Source: Saccharopolyspora galaxeae (lineage in GTDB: Bacteria; Actinomycetota; Actinomycetes; Mycobacteriales; Pseudonocardiaceae). Taken from it: a DNA stretch of 64,000 nucleotides. Position 1 is the stretch's first letter; the number at the start of each line of letters is the position of its first letter. This document shows, in pieces, positions 53,279 through 62,825 of the stretch. The translations under genes were made by a program, and so were the position numbers. Below the pieces are notes generated by a model that had not been told where the DNA came from, did no database searches, and saw only the letters and a list, made by a program, of their open reading frames with translations. Where the stretch lies: positions 34,762 to 98,761 of the forward strand of contig NZ_JADDUE010000017.1 of NCBI RefSeq assembly GCF_016526145.1, written 5' to 3'.

Positions 53279-53694
53279 GACGCCGCCGCCGGGTCGAGGC
53301 GGGAGCGGGGCGCGGACGCGATGGCCGCGCCCGCCCGCTGCACGAACAGGTTGATCTCGTAGGCGATCCGGCCGACGTCGGCGTGCTCGTCGCCGAGCAC
53401 CGCCACGCAGGTACCGGCGTTCGCGGCGGTGACGAACAGGAAGGCGTGGTCCATCTCGACCACGGTCTGCCGGATCGAGCCGCCGCTGAACCGAGTGCCG
53501 GTACCGCGGGCCAGGCCGTGCAGCGCGGAAGCCGTCGCGGACAGCGCTTCGGCGTCCACATCGGATAGTTCCGGGGAGGCTTCCACGACCAGGCCGTCCG
53601 TGGACAGCACGACCGCGTGCCGCGTGCCCGCGACACTTCCGACGAGGTCGTCGAGCAGCCGGCCCAGCTCGGTCGGCGCGCTCGTGTTCTGCAC
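53275..53694 (-). CDS. Roadblock/LC7 domain protein (conservon component CvnB-like)
   Basis: 139 residues from a GTG (53694) with GGGAG overlapping the kinase stop codon. The LC7 core is LGRLLDDLVGSVAGTRHAVVLSTDGLVVEAS, then LAxxxxGL-type HGLARGTGTRFSGG and VEMDHAFLFVTAANAGTCVAVLG. Roadblock proteins of conservons are adaptors or GTPase-activating partners for the small GTPase. The kinase gene lies 10 bp upstream and the DUF742 gene overlaps by 4 bp, so the three form one tightly coupled operon. Confidence 0.92.
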   Translation of the reverse strand: MQNTSAPTELGRLLDDLVGSVAGTRHAVVLSTDGLVVEASPELSDVDAEALSATASALHGLARGTGTRFSGGSIRQTVVEMDHAFLFVTAANAGTCVAVLGDEHADVGRIAYEINLFVQRAGAAIASAPRSRLDPAAAS

Positions 53695-53704
53695 AGGCTC
53701 TCCC

Positions 53705-56677
53705 TCAATCGTCGTTGCTGCCGGGGTCGTTGCTACCCGGATCGTTGCTGCCGGGATCGTTGCGGTGGCTCTCGGCGTCGGCGTCCGGACCGCGCGGATC
53801 GGCTCGGCGGCCGCGGTCGGTGCCGCGCTGGATGGCCGACATCAACGTCCACACCTCCTCCGCGGAACGGTCCGGGGCGTCGCTGCGTTCCCGGTCGTCC
53901 TCGGTGGGATGGTCGCGGACCAGTTCGGGGGCGATGTTGGCCTGCTTGCGGCGTCGGGGCAGGGGGACCGGCCGGTCCTGCTCCTCGGGCCGCGCGGTGT
54001 CGTCGGTTCGGTCGGTGCTGCTCGGCTCGTCCCGGCCGACCGGGGCGTGGCCGGTCGGGTCGGTGATCGCCTCGCCGGTGCCGCTCGCGTCCTCCTCCAG
54101 CGGCCAGGCGAACGATTCGTCGGTGGTCTCCTCCGGGGACTCCGGCGGAACGCGCGGCGCATCATCCGCGGCGGCGTCCCCGGTGGCGTCCCCGGTGGCG
54201 GTGCCTTCGGTGGGGTCCTCGGTCGGCCATGCCGCTTCGAGCCCGGTGTCCTCGGTGATCCCGGGATCCTCGTTGATCCCGGCGTCCTTGTTGATCCCGG
54301 AGTCCTCGTCGCCGCCGGAAGCCGGTTCCGCGTGCCCCGGCGCTCCGGAACCGCTCGGTTCCTCACCGTCCGCACGGTAGCTCTGCGTTGCCGGGTAGTC
54401 GTCCTCCGAAGGCGTGACGTCGGATGAACTGCTGATGTCCGAGCCCGTGCGGAACCGGTTTTCGACACTGTCGGTGGCTGGTGAAAAAGGTTGTGCTTCT
54501 TCGACCGGTTTTTCCGGCGATTCGGCCGGAGTCTCGGCGGCCTGGAGCTGCGTCGAACCCGGTTCGGCGGGCCAGGCGAATTCGTCGCCGGAAGCGGTGC
54601 CGTCGTCGGCGGCAGGGGTGCCGGGCGCGACCGGACCCTCCGGTGGCTCCAGCGCGGCAGGACCGGCCTCGACGGGTTCCAGCGGCGCGTTCTCCGCGCG
54701 CACCCGCGGAAGCTGCGCCGTGCGAACCTCGCCGGGTTCCTGCTCCACCGGCTCCACGATCAGCTTCGACGGCAGCAGCACGACCGCTCGCACACCGCCG
54801 TACGCGGAAGTCCGCAGCTCCACCGCGATGCCGTGCCGGGCGGCGAGCCGGGCGACGACGAACAGCCCGAGCCTGCTGTCCGAGCGCAGCGCCATCGCGT
54901 CGAACTCCGGCGGGTCGGCGAGCATCGCGTTCGCCGCGTCCCGGTCCTCGTCGGACATGCCGAGCCCGCGGTCCTCGACCTCGGCGACCACACCGTGCGC
55001 CGAGGTGTGCGTGCGCACGCCGACCCGCGAATCCGGCGGGGAGAACGCGGTCGCGTTGTCCAGCAGCTCGGCCAGCAGGTGCACGGTGTCGGCGACCGAA
55101 TCGCCGTGCAGCGCCAGCTCCGGCGGTTTCTGCACGTGCACCCGCGCGTAGTGCTTGGTCTCGGCGACCGCGCTGCGCAGCACGTCGGCCAGCTCGATCG
55201 GCCGGGACCAGCGGCGGCCGGGCTGCCCGCCGCCGAGGATGATCAGATTCTCCGCGTTGCGCCGGGCGCGGGTGGCCAGGTGGTCCAGGCCGAACAGCAG
55301 CGTCATCCGGTCCGGATCGGTCTCCTCCCGCTCCAGCCGGTCGATCATGGTCAGCATCCGGTGCACGAGCGCTTGGCTGCGCCCGGCGATGCCGAGGAAC
55401 ACGGTGTGCACGCCTTCGCGCGCCTGCGATTCCCGCACCGCCGCGCCGACCGCGGTGCGCTGAGCGGTGTTGAACGCCTCGGCGACCTGCCCGATCTCGT
55501 CGCGGCCGTAATCCAGCCGCGCGACCTCGTGGGCGATGTCCACCCGCTCGCCGCGGCGCAGCCGGGCCACGATCTCCGGCAGCTGCCCGTCGGCGAGCAC
55601 CAGCGCGTCGTCCCGCAGGCCGTTCAACCGCCGGGAAAGGCTGCGCGAGACCCGCAGCGCCACCAAGGTCGCCAGCAGCATGACGACCAGCGCGACCACG
55701 CTGCCCACCGCCACCTGGCCGAGCCTGCGGTCGCCCGCGGCCAACCCGTCCGCGGCGGTGCGCTGGGCCTGCGCGGAAGCCAGCGAGCTGAGGTCGTCGG
55801 CGACCAGATCGCTGGTGGTCAGCCAGTCCGCCACGTCGATCTCGGGCGGGGTGGCGTCCTCGCCGCTGCCCGCGGGCGTCCACGCGCCGCGCGCGACGAT
55901 CCGGTTCTCCAGATCCACCAGGTGCCGGAAGTGCGGCGTCGCGAGGATGTCGGCGTAGTGGCCGGCCTGCGCCGGTGCCAAGTTCCGGGCCGCGCTCTCC
56001 AACTCCAGGTGGTAGGACCCGGTGAACTGCGCGAACGCCAGGTGGTCGGGCTCGGTGAACAGGTCCGCGCGGAGACCGTCGGAGGCCAGCGACGCAGCTC
56101 GCGCCATCCGGTCCGCGGCGGTGAACAGCTCGCTGGCCCGCATTCCGCTGCGGGAGACCGCCGCGTCCGGGAACAACCGCGCCTGCGCTTCGAACAGGGC
56201 GGAGCCGGTGTCGAGGAACCCGTCGTAGTAGGCGTGGACCCGTGCCCGGTCGGTCTGCCCGCCGTCGACCTGCGCGCGCACCGCGGGCAGCTCGCGGATC
56301 ACGCCGTCGAGCGCGCGCATCCGCTCGCGTACGCCCGCGGGGGCCGCCGCCGGATCCGCGGTGGCCCGCATCTTCGCCAGCGCGCGATCGGTCGTTTCCC
56401 GTTGCCGCGCAAGGCGTTCACCGGTGGAGCCGCGGGCGGTGAGCTCCAGCGAGCTGAGGGTGCGTTCCTTCTGCGCGGAAGCCAGCACCCGCATCGCGGG
56501 CAGCGACACGTCCCGCACACCGGAGGCGATGCCGCGCAGGTGGAAACCGTCGTAGAGGGTCAGGCCGCTGACGATCGACCACAGCACCAGCAGCGCGATG
56601 CCGGGGATCAGCACCACGCCGTAGAGCCGGTCGCGGAGGCTGCGGCGGCCTTTGCGCCAGTCGTCCAACTTCTGCAC
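53705..56677 (-). CDS. Nitrate/sensor-type histidine kinase of a conservon (CvnA-like)
   Basis: 990 residues from GTG 56677. First membrane helix (GVVLIPGIALLVLWSIVSGLTL), a 280-residue extracytoplasmic nitrate-sensor-like helical domain, second helix (VAVGSVVALVVMLLATLVALRV) and HAMP segment, then the kinase: LDHLATRARRNAENLIIL as the dimerisation helix and ATPase motifs LLDNATAFSPPDS (N box), VEDRGLGMS (G1) and RLGLFVVARLAARHG. About 330 residues of acidic, low-complexity tail follow, with repeats such as NDPGSNDPGSN. In conservons the kinase, roadblock, DUF742 and GTPase work as a membrane signalling complex; the GTPase gene is missing here. An upstream frame (see 56678-57128) may belong to it. 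Confidence 0.9.
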   Translation of the reverse strand: MQKLDDWRKGRRSLRDRLYGVVLIPGIALLVLWSIVSGLTLYDGFHLRGIASGVRDVSLPAMRVLASAQKERTLSSLELTARGSTGERLARQRETTDRALAKMRATADPAAAPAGVRERMRALDGVIRELPAVRAQVDGGQTDRARVHAYYDGFLDTGSALFEAQARLFPDAAVSRSGMRASELFTAADRMARAASLASDGLRADLFTEPDHLAFAQFTGSYHLELESAARNLAPAQAGHYADILATPHFRHLVDLENRIVARGAWTPAGSGEDATPPEIDVADWLTTSDLVADDLSSLASAQAQRTAADGLAAGDRRLGQVAVGSVVALVVMLLATLVALRVSRSLSRRLNGLRDDALVLADGQLPEIVARLRRGERVDIAHEVARLDYGRDEIGQVAEAFNTAQRTAVGAAVRESQAREGVHTVFLGIAGRSQALVHRMLTMIDRLEREETDPDRMTLLFGLDHLATRARRNAENLIILGGGQPGRRWSRPIELADVLRSAVAETKHYARVHVQKPPELALHGDSVADTVHLLAELLDNATAFSPPDSRVGVRTHTSAHGVVAEVEDRGLGMSDEDRDAANAMLADPPEFDAMALRSDSRLGLFVVARLAARHGIAVELRTSAYGGVRAVVLLPSKLIVEPVEQEPGEVRTAQLPRVRAENAPLEPVEAGPAALEPPEGPVAPGTPAADDGTASGDEFAWPAEPGSTQLQAAETPAESPEKPVEEAQPFSPATDSVENRFRTGSDISSSSDVTPSEDDYPATQSYRADGEEPSGSGAPGHAEPASGGDEDSGINKDAGINEDPGITEDTGLEAAWPTEDPTEGTATGDATGDAAADDAPRVPPESPEETTDESFAWPLEEDASGTGEAITDPTGHAPVGRDEPSSTDRTDDTARPEEQDRPVPLPRRRKQANIAPELVRDHPTEDDRERSDAPDRSAEEVWTLMSAIQRGTDRGRRADPRGPDADAESHRNDPGSNDPGSNDPGSNDD

Positions 56678-57128
56678 TACGTCCCACCCGTGTTCGCGGT
56701 GCCGGTGCCCGCGGCGACGTGCGACGCGGGGTCTCGGCGGCGCGGAACGCGGGCGCGGGCCGCGACACGGGTTCGCGGGGTGCGGCGAACGGAACTGGTG
56801 CTGCCGGGTGATCGAACGCCGGTTGCTCGAACGCCGGGTTTTCCGCCATGCCCCCATCCGCCGTTGTCCGCACGAAACCTTCGCGAGGTTAGCACACGAA
56901 GATCAACTGCTTGTCCGCGGGAACGCGTGCTGCTCCGGTCGGCGCAACGGCTCCGGGATCGCGCTGTCGTCGACCGGTGATCGGCACGTGGAATCGACGA
57001 ATGCGGGGCCGGGACCTGGAAATACCGCTGGAAGTTCGGGGATGCGCCGGGGCTTCGTGCTGAGCGCGGGAACGGCAGTGGGTTCCGGACGGACCGCGGC
57101 GCGCGGCTCGCGGTCCGTCCGGCGTCGT
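56678..57128. other. Region between chitinase and conservon kinase; possible N-terminal extension
   Basis: 451 bp. From an ATG at 56849 on the reverse strand a proline-rich frame (MAENPAFEQPAFDHPAAP...) with normal codon bias runs towards the kinase but in a different frame, passing through the kinase start. About codon 42 onwards the kinase frame has the better bias (GWDVVQKLDDW). This may be a real frameshift, a sequencing error or a small upstream ORF. The remaining 256 bp next to the chitinase contain nothing I can name. Confidence 0.4.
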
Positions 57129-58124
57129 TCAGCCGGCGAAACCGGCCACGATTCCGGAGAACTCCCACGGCTGCTGCTCGGCGCCGCCGCAGCTGTCGGC
57201 TCCGCCGCCGGTGCACGGCCGGTCCCGGTTGACCGACCAGAAGGTGAACCGGCCGAGCCCGTTCTGCTTGGCGTAGTCGGCCATCTTCTGGAACGCCGCC
57301 ACGTCCACGTGCTCGCCCTGCTGGTCGGTGTTGCCGTTCATCGACGAGATGCCCGCGTGCGCGTAGGCGGCGGCGCCGTCGTAGCCGAACGACTGCTTGA
57401 GCAGGTCCTTGAGCGCGTCGGTGGTGGTGATCGTGTCCTGGGCCATGTCGCTGCCGTTGAAGTCGAACGGCATCTGCGTCCACACGTCGATCTCCGCACC
57501 GATCTCCGCGGCCTTGGCGATCATCGCCTTGCCGTTCTCGTTCGGGCCGGTCGTGGTGGTGCCGAAGGTGACGACGGTCTTGAGCCCGGGGTTGGCCTCC
57601 TTGGTGATCTTCAGCGCCTCGATCACGCGGTTTCGCGACTCGGGGTTTTCCACCTCGGTGGATTCGATGTCGATGTCGATGGCCTTGAGGCCGTAGGCGT
57701 CGATCACCTTCTGGTAGGCCCCGGCCAGCGACTGCGCGTCGGTGCACGCCTCGCCGAGCTTGTTGCCGCTCCAGCCGCCGATCGACGGGATGACGTCACC
57801 GCCGCCCGCGCGGATCTCCTCGACGGTGGCCTTGTCCTGGCCGTCCAGCGGCCTGGTGCCGTCCCATGCCGGGTTGCAGCCGCCGTCGGAAAGGATGAAC
57901 CCGAGCGTGAAGTCCTTGATGCCGCTGGCCGTTTGCACCTCGGACGGTGACGGCGGGGAGCCCCAGCCGTTGTAGAGGTACGGCGAGGCGGCGACCGGGC
58001 TTTCCGCCGCCGGTGCCGGGGCCTGCTGCGCGCTCAGCGCGGGGCCCGCGCTCAGCGCCGCGGCGCAGGTGACGGCGACACCGGTGCCTGCCAGGGTGAG
58101 CAGGTGCTTGCCGAGCTTGCCCAC
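57129..58124 (-). CDS. Secreted GH18 chitinase
   Basis: 331 residues from GTG 58124, with AAGGAGG five bases upstream. A Sec signal peptide (about 1-31, ending PALSA) is followed by a GH18 TIM barrel. The catalytic DxDxE is Asp150-Ile-Asp152-Ile-Glu154 (KAIDIDIES). [18 protein letters not shown] and a C-terminal WSVNRDRPC agree with single-domain actinobacterial chitinases. Hydrolyses beta-1,4 links in chitin. A DasR-like site (TGGT-N4-ACCA) is 75-86 bp upstream. It lies between the conservon and adnA, outside the conserved gene order. Confidence 0.92.
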   Translation of the reverse strand: MGKLGKHLLTLAGTGVAVTCAAALSAGPALSAQQAPAPAAESPVAASPYLYNGWGSPPSPSEVQTASGIKDFTLGFILSDGGCNPAWDGTRPLDGQDKATVEEIRAGGGDVIPSIGGWSGNKLGEACTDAQSLAGAYQKVIDAYGLKAIDIDIESTEVENPESRNRVIEALKITKEANPGLKTVVTFGTTTTGPNENGKAMIAKAAEIGAEIDVWTQMPFDFNGSDMAQDTITTTDALKDLLKQSFGYDGAAAYAHAGISSMNGNTDQQGEHVDVAAFQKMADYAKQNGLGRFTFWSVNRDRPCTGGGADSCGGAEQQPWEFSGIVAGFAG

Positions 58125-58198
58125 TGGTCCTCCTTCGGGGAGAGATCGTCGGCCACGGCGGGGTCCGTGGCACCGCGCACCTTCGCAGAATCCGAAAT

Positions 58199-58210
58199 TG
58201 GTTCGTACCA
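58199..58210. promoter_or_regulatory. DasR-responsive-element-like site upstream of chitinase
   Basis: TGGTTCGTACCA matches the core of the streptomycete/Saccharopolyspora dre (TGGT-N4-ACCA), 75-86 bases upstream of the chitinase start on the proper strand. DasR is the GntR-type N-acetylglucosamine regulator that controls chitin-utilisation genes. The match is symmetrical and in the right place; other dre-like sites may exist by chance in a genome of this composition. Confidence 0.6.
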
Positions 58211-58412
58211 CCAAAAGTAAGAGGGATCTGCTCCCATCGGCCGGTCGATGCACCACCTCTTTCCCGGCCTGTATCGGACCTGGCCAGCGAATTGTTCGGT
58301 CCACATCGGAAAACGCGGAAGTGATCCGCGGCACAATGGGAAATTGCCCTTTTTCCCGGGCGGCGCCGCGGGTCGGGTGATCGATGTCGGTGGCTCGTGG
58401 TTCCATCGGGCC

Positions 58413-61400
58413 GTGACCGCCCCGAAATCGTCTCCTGCGAAGCCCCCGGACAGCGCCCCGATGCTGGTCCGGCGCTCCGGTGGTGCTCGCGCGCCGCAGT
58501 GGGACGAGCCCGCGCGCCGGGTGCTGGACAACGACGGCGGATTCCTGCGCGTTCTCGGCGGACCGGGGACCGGGAAGAGCACGTTGCTGGCCGAGGCCGC
58601 GGCCGAGCGGATCCGCAGCCGCGCGGTGCCGCCGGAGAACGTGCTGGTGCTGACCTCGGGCCGGGCGGCGGCTTCGCGGATGCGCGCGGCGATCACCGAA
58701 CGGCTCACCGATGGCGCCGGGCTGCGCACCGCGCAGGAACCGCTGGTGCGCACGGTGCACTCCTACGCCTACGCGGTGCTGCGCGCGCAAGCGCTGCGGG
58801 CGGAGGAGCCGCCGCCGCGGATGCTCAGCGGCCCGCAGTACGACGCCTGGGTGCGCGACCTGCTGGACGGCGACATCGAGGACGGCGCCGGGAACTGGCC
58901 GGAGCCGTTGCGCGGCGCGCTGCCGCTGGAGGGCTTCGCCGGGGAACTGCGCGACCTGCTCACCCGCGCTTCCGAACGCGACATCCCTCCGGAGCGCCTG
59001 ATCGCGCTCGGCTCGCAGCACGACCGCCCTGAGTGGGTCGCCGCCGGACGCTTCGGCGTGCAGTACGAGCGGACGGTGTCCCTCGGCGATGGCGCGCTGG
59101 AGGCCGCGGCGCTGGTCAACAGCGCGCTCGGCGCGTTCGGCGGGGATTCCGGCCTGCTCGCCGATGAGCAGTCCCGGGTGCGCCACCTGCTGGTGGACGA
59201 CGGGCAGCACCTCGACCCGCAGCAGTACCGGCTGATCAGCAGGCTCGCCGGGGGTGCGCGGGAGTTCGTGCTCGCGGGCGATCCCGATCAGGCCATCTTC
59301 TCCTTCCGCGGCGCGGATTCCCGCTGCCTGACCGAGTCCGAGCCGGACCGCACCGAAGTGCTCACCGCGGGCAGGCGGATGTCCGCGGCCGTGCACACCG
59401 CGGTCGGCAGGCTGGCCGCGGGGCTGCCCGGCGCGGGTCCGCAGCGCGAGCTGAACCCCGCGGGTTCGAGCGGTTCGGTGCAGGTGCGGCTGCTGGGCTC
59501 GCAGGCGCAGGAAGCTGCGTGGGTGGCCGACCAGTTGCGCCGGGCGCACCTGCTGGACGGGGTGCCGTGGTCGGACATGGCGGTGATCGTGCGCTCCACC
59601 GGGCAGTCGCTGCCGGTGCTGCGGCGGGCGCTGCTGGCGGCCGGGGTTCCGCTGGTGCTGCCGGTGGACGACGTGCCGCTCGGCCAGCGCACCGCCGTCC
59701 GTCCACTGTTGACGCTGCTGCGGTGCGCGGCGCGGCCGGAGTCGCTGGATCCGGACACCGCGGAGGCGCTGCTGTCGTCCTCGCTCGGCGGGGTGGACCC
59801 GTTGGCGCTGCGGAAGTTGCGGCGCGGGCTGCGCAGGCTGGAGACCGCGGCGAGCGGTCAGCGCTCCAGCGGTGAGCTGCTGGTGGAGGTGCTGCACGAC
59901 GGCGACCGCCTCGCCGGGCTGGAAGAGGAGGCCGCGCGCCCGGCCCGGCGGCTGGCCGCGCTGCTCGCGACCGCGCGCGAGGTGGCCCACCAAGGCGTCG
60001 AAGAGGCGCTGTGGCGCGTGTGGAAGGCCAGCGGCCTGGAGCAGCGCTGGCTGACGCTGTCCGAGCGCGGCGGTATCGCGGGCGCGCAGGCGGATCGGGA
60101 CCTGGACGCGGTGGTGGCGCTGTTCGAGGCGGCCGCGGAGTACGCGGACCGGCTGCCCGGCTCGGACATCACCGGCTTCGTGGACGAGTTGCGGCGGCAG
60201 CAGATCGCGGGCAGCTCGCTGGCGCCCTCGGCCCCGGCCGGGGACGCGGTCGCGGTGCTGACCGCGCACGCCTCCGGCGGGCGTGAGTGGGAAGTCGTGG
60301 CGATTCCCGGGGTGCAGGAAGGGGTTTGGCCGGACCTGCGGCTGCGCGGTTCACTGCTGGGCACCGAGCGGCTGGTGGACGTTGCCTCCGGGGTGGACGG
60401 CGGGGTGTCGGCGACCGCGCCGCTGCTGGCCGAGGAGCGCCGCCTGCTGCTGGTGGCCGCAGGCCGCGCGCGGAGTTCGCTGCTGGTCAGCGCGGTGCGC
60501 GGGGAGGACGAGCAGCCCTCCCGCTTCCTCGACGAGCTCGAGGGCGTCGCGACCGGGGAACAGGAGCAGCGTCCGATGCTGCGCCCGCAGCGGGGATTGG
60601 TGCTGGCCGAACTCGTCGCGGAGCTGCGCCGCGTGGTCTGCGACGGCGAGGCCAAGCCCGGCCGCCGGGAGCGGGCCGCCGCGCAGCTGGCCCGGCTGGC
60701 CGCGACGGGCGTGCCCGGCGCGCACCCGGACGCCTGGTACGGCCTGCCGGAGACGTCCACGGCCGAGCCGCTGATCACCGAGGACGAAGCGGTCCGCGTC
60801 TCACCATCCACAGTGGACGTGCTGGCGAAGTGCCCGCTGCGCTGGATGGTGCAGCGCCACGGCGGTGAGGACGCCGCCGAACTCGCCTCGATCACCGGCT
60901 CGCTGGTGCACGCCCTGGTGCAGACCGCCGCCGAAGGCGCCGATCGCGAGCAGCTGCGCCGCGCGCTGGACGAGGCGTGGAAGCACGTGGACGCCGGTGC
61001 GCCGTGGTTCTCCCGGCACGAACGCCGGCGGGTGGAAGGCATGGTCGAAGCGTTCCTGGGCTGGCTGGCGACCTCCCGGGACGAGCTGACCCAGGTGGGC
61101 GTGGAACGCGACCTGGACCTGACCGTCCCCGGGCGGGAAGGCGGCCCGAAGCTGCGGCTGCGCGGCCGCGTCGACCGGCTGGAGGCGGACCCGGGCGGCC
61201 GGCCCGTCGTGGTGGACATCAAGACGAGCAAGTCGCCGGTCAGCGGCAACGAGGCGCAGGAGCACCCGCAGCTGGCGGTCTACCAGCTCGCGGCGGCGCT
61301 GGGGGCGTTCTCGGACGCTGGCGCGTTCACGGACGACGGTGGCCGGCCCGATGCCGGTGGCGGGCCGCAGCCGGGCGGTGCCCGCCTGCTCTACGTCGCC

Positions 61401-61607
61401 AAGTCCTCCCGGGACGGGCAGTGGACCGAACGAGAGCAGCCGGGCCTGGACGAGGACCGCTTGCGAGTGTGGCTGGACGTGGTGCACGATGCCGCGGCCT
61501 CCAGCGTCGGCCCGGCGTTCCTCGCCACCGAGAACTCCGACTGCCCACGCTGCCCGGCCCGGCCGAGCTGCCCGGTACATCCCGAGGGGCGCCAGGTCGG
61601 GCAGTGA
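58413..61607 (+). CDS. adnA: AdnA-like UvrD/RecB helicase-nuclease subunit
   Basis: 1064 residues from GTG 58413, close to mycobacterial AdnA (about 1050). An SF1 motor: Walker [10 protein letters not shown] (49-57), [12 protein letters not shown] (motif II, DDGQ instead of DExQ), [13 protein letters not shown] (motif III) and a helicase domain 2 with a [13 protein letters not shown] motif. The C-terminal RecB-like nuclease has GRVDRLEAD...VVVDIKTSK and four cysteines (KCPLRW, then [10 protein letters not shown], CxxCx5C). AdnA and AdnB together resect double-strand breaks. In mycobacteria adnB lies directly downstream. Here the 94 bp after adnA lead to an unrelated gene. Confidence 0.9.
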   Translation: MTAPKSSPAKPPDSAPMLVRRSGGARAPQWDEPARRVLDNDGGFLRVLGGPGTGKSTLLAEAAAERIRSRAVPPENVLVLTSGRAAASRMRAAITERLTDGAGLRTAQEPLVRTVHSYAYAVLRAQALRAEEPPPRMLSGPQYDAWVRDLLDGDIEDGAGNWPEPLRGALPLEGFAGELRDLLTRASERDIPPERLIALGSQHDRPEWVAAGRFGVQYERTVSLGDGALEAAALVNSALGAFGGDSGLLADEQSRVRHLLVDDGQHLDPQQYRLISRLAGGAREFVLAGDPDQAIFSFRGADSRCLTESEPDRTEVLTAGRRMSAAVHTAVGRLAAGLPGAGPQRELNPAGSSGSVQVRLLGSQAQEAAWVADQLRRAHLLDGVPWSDMAVIVRSTGQSLPVLRRALLAAGVPLVLPVDDVPLGQRTAVRPLLTLLRCAARPESLDPDTAEALLSSSLGGVDPLALRKLRRGLRRLETAASGQRSSGELLVEVLHDGDRLAGLEEEAARPARRLAALLATAREVAHQGVEEALWRVWKASGLEQRWLTLSERGGIAGAQADRDLDAVVALFEAAAEYADRLPGSDITGFVDELRRQQIAGSSLAPSAPAGDAVAVLTAHASGGREWEVVAIPGVQEGVWPDLRLRGSLLGTERLVDVASGVDGGVSATAPLLAEERRLLLVAAGRARSSLLVSAVRGEDEQPSRFLDELEGVATGEQEQRPMLRPQRGLVLAELVAELRRVVCDGEAKPGRRERAAAQLARLAATGVPGAHPDAWYGLPETSTAEPLITEDEAVRVSPSTVDVLAKCPLRWMVQRHGGEDAAELASITGSLVHALVQTAAEGADREQLRRALDEAWKHVDAGAPWFSRHERRRVEGMVEAFLGWLATSRDELTQVGVERDLDLTVPGREGGPKLRLRGRVDRLEADPGGRPVVVDIKTSKSPVSGNEAQEHPQLAVYQLAAALGAFSDAGAFTDDGGRPDAGGGPQPGGARLLYVAKSSRDGQWTEREQPGLDEDRLRVWLDVVHDAAASSVGPAFLATENSDCPRCPARPSCPVHPEGRQVGQ

Positions 61608-61664
61608 GCTCCGGGCCGCGCGATCGCGCGTTCCTTTCCGCGGGTGAGCCCTGCGTGTAAGTTT

Positions 61665-61686
61665 ACTTACTGAGTTTTCAGTAAGT
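61665..61686. promoter_or_regulatory. Operator palindrome ACTTACTGA-N4-TCAGTAAGT
   Basis: A perfect inverted repeat with nine-base arms and a four-base centre (GTTT) directly upstream of the agmatine deiminase ribosome binding site. The TetR gene downstream in the same operon is the natural candidate to bind it. The site probably represses the operon. Confidence 0.75.
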
Positions 61687-61700
61687 AGGGAGTGCTGATC

Positions 61701-62825
61701 ATGCTGAGCCGTCGCTGCGCACTGGGCTGGCTCGGGACCGCCTGCGCTTCGTTCGCAGGTCCCGGAACCGGTGCTGCGAGCACCGGAACGTCCGCGACCA
61801 CCCGGGTGCCTGCCGAAGAAAGCCGGGTGCCTGCCGGGGAAACCCGGATGCCTGCCGAGGAAACACCGCACGAGCGGACCTTCATGGGCTGGCCGTCGCG
61901 GTACGCGCCGTGGGGACGTGACCTGCCGAGCGTGCGCGGCGACATCGCCGGATTGGCACGCGCCATCGCCCGCTTCGAGCCCGTCGTGCTGCTCGCGCGT
62001 CCGGACGAAGCCGACGACGCGCGTCGTGCCTGCGGCGGCGCCGTCGAAGTGCTGCCCGTTCCGGTCGACGACCTGTGGCTGCGCGACACCGGTCCGACGT
62101 TCGTGCGCACCGAGTCGGGATTGGCCGGTGTGGACACGCGCTTCAACGGCTGGGGCGGCAAGCAGCGCCACCCCGCGGACGGGAAGGTGGCGCGGCGGCT
62201 GCTCGAGCACTTCGGAATCCCGCGCATCCCGGCTCCGCTGGTCACCGAGGGCGGCGCACTGGAAGTCGACGGCGATGGCACGTTGCTGGCGACCGAGAGC
62301 TCCATCGTCAACGACAACCGGAATCCGGGACGGTCCCGCGCAGAACTGGAAGCCGGCCTCAAGGCCGCGTTCGGCGCGCGGAAGGTCATCTGGTTCCCCG
62401 GCGTGCGCGGCGCGGACATCACCGATTCCCATGTGGACGGTCTGGTTCGCTGCACCTCGCCGGGAACGATGCTGCTCGACCGGCCCGGGCCAGCGGACTC
62501 GGAGCAGTACCACCAGGCTCGCGCCGTGCTGACGAGCACCACGGACGCGGCGGGCCGGGAACCGGAGATCGTCGACCTGCCGCGGCCCGATCCGGGCGCG
62601 ATCGGCAGGCACGGCGAGGACTTCTTCGGCTCCTACATCAACTACTACGTGGCCGGCGGCGCCGTGATCGCGCCGGCCTTCGGCGACCGGGCCGCGGACG
62701 ACCGGGCCGCCGGTATCCTCCGGGAGCTGTACCCGGGACGCGAGGTCGTAGGAGTCCGCATCGATCACATCGCCGAAGGTGGCGGCGGTATCCACTGCGC
62801 CACCCAGCAGCAGCCACGGCGATGA
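61701..62825 (+). CDS. Agmatine deiminase family protein with Tat-like signal
   Basis: 374 residues, ATG 61701 with GGGAG eight bases upstream. Guanidine-modifying fold: WPSRYAPWGRDL, VPVDDLWLRDTGPTFV, VDTRFNGWGGKQ, EGGALEVDGDGTLL, DSHVDGLVRC and the catalytic GGGIHCATQQ (Cys366). All catalytic residues are present. Agmatine deiminase makes N-carbamoylputrescine. The first 30 residues (LSRRCALGWLGTACASFA) look like a Tat signal, SRRxxLG, followed by three 7-residue repeats (VPAEESR, VPAGETR, MPAEET); export would be unusual for this enzyme. It is followed by a TetR gene with a 4-bp overlap. Confidence 0.88.
   Translation: MLSRRCALGWLGTACASFAGPGTGAASTGTSATTRVPAEESRVPAGETRMPAEETPHERTFMGWPSRYAPWGRDLPSVRGDIAGLARAIARFEPVVLLARPDEADDARRACGGAVEVLPVPVDDLWLRDTGPTFVRTESGLAGVDTRFNGWGGKQRHPADGKVARRLLEHFGIPRIPAPLVTEGGALEVDGDGTLLATESSIVNDNRNPGRSRAELEAGLKAAFGARKVIWFPGVRGADITDSHVDGLVRCTSPGTMLLDRPGPADSEQYHQARAVLTSTTDAAGREPEIVDLPRPDPGAIGRHGEDFFGSYINYYVAGGAVIAPAFGDRAADDRAAGILRELYPGREVVGVRIDHIAEGGGGIHCATQQQPRR

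Noticed and set aside
58125..60269. Upstream extension of the chitinase frame across adnA
   Set aside because: The open frame continues without real coding signal; GTG 58124 has the proper ribosome binding site and signal peptide.
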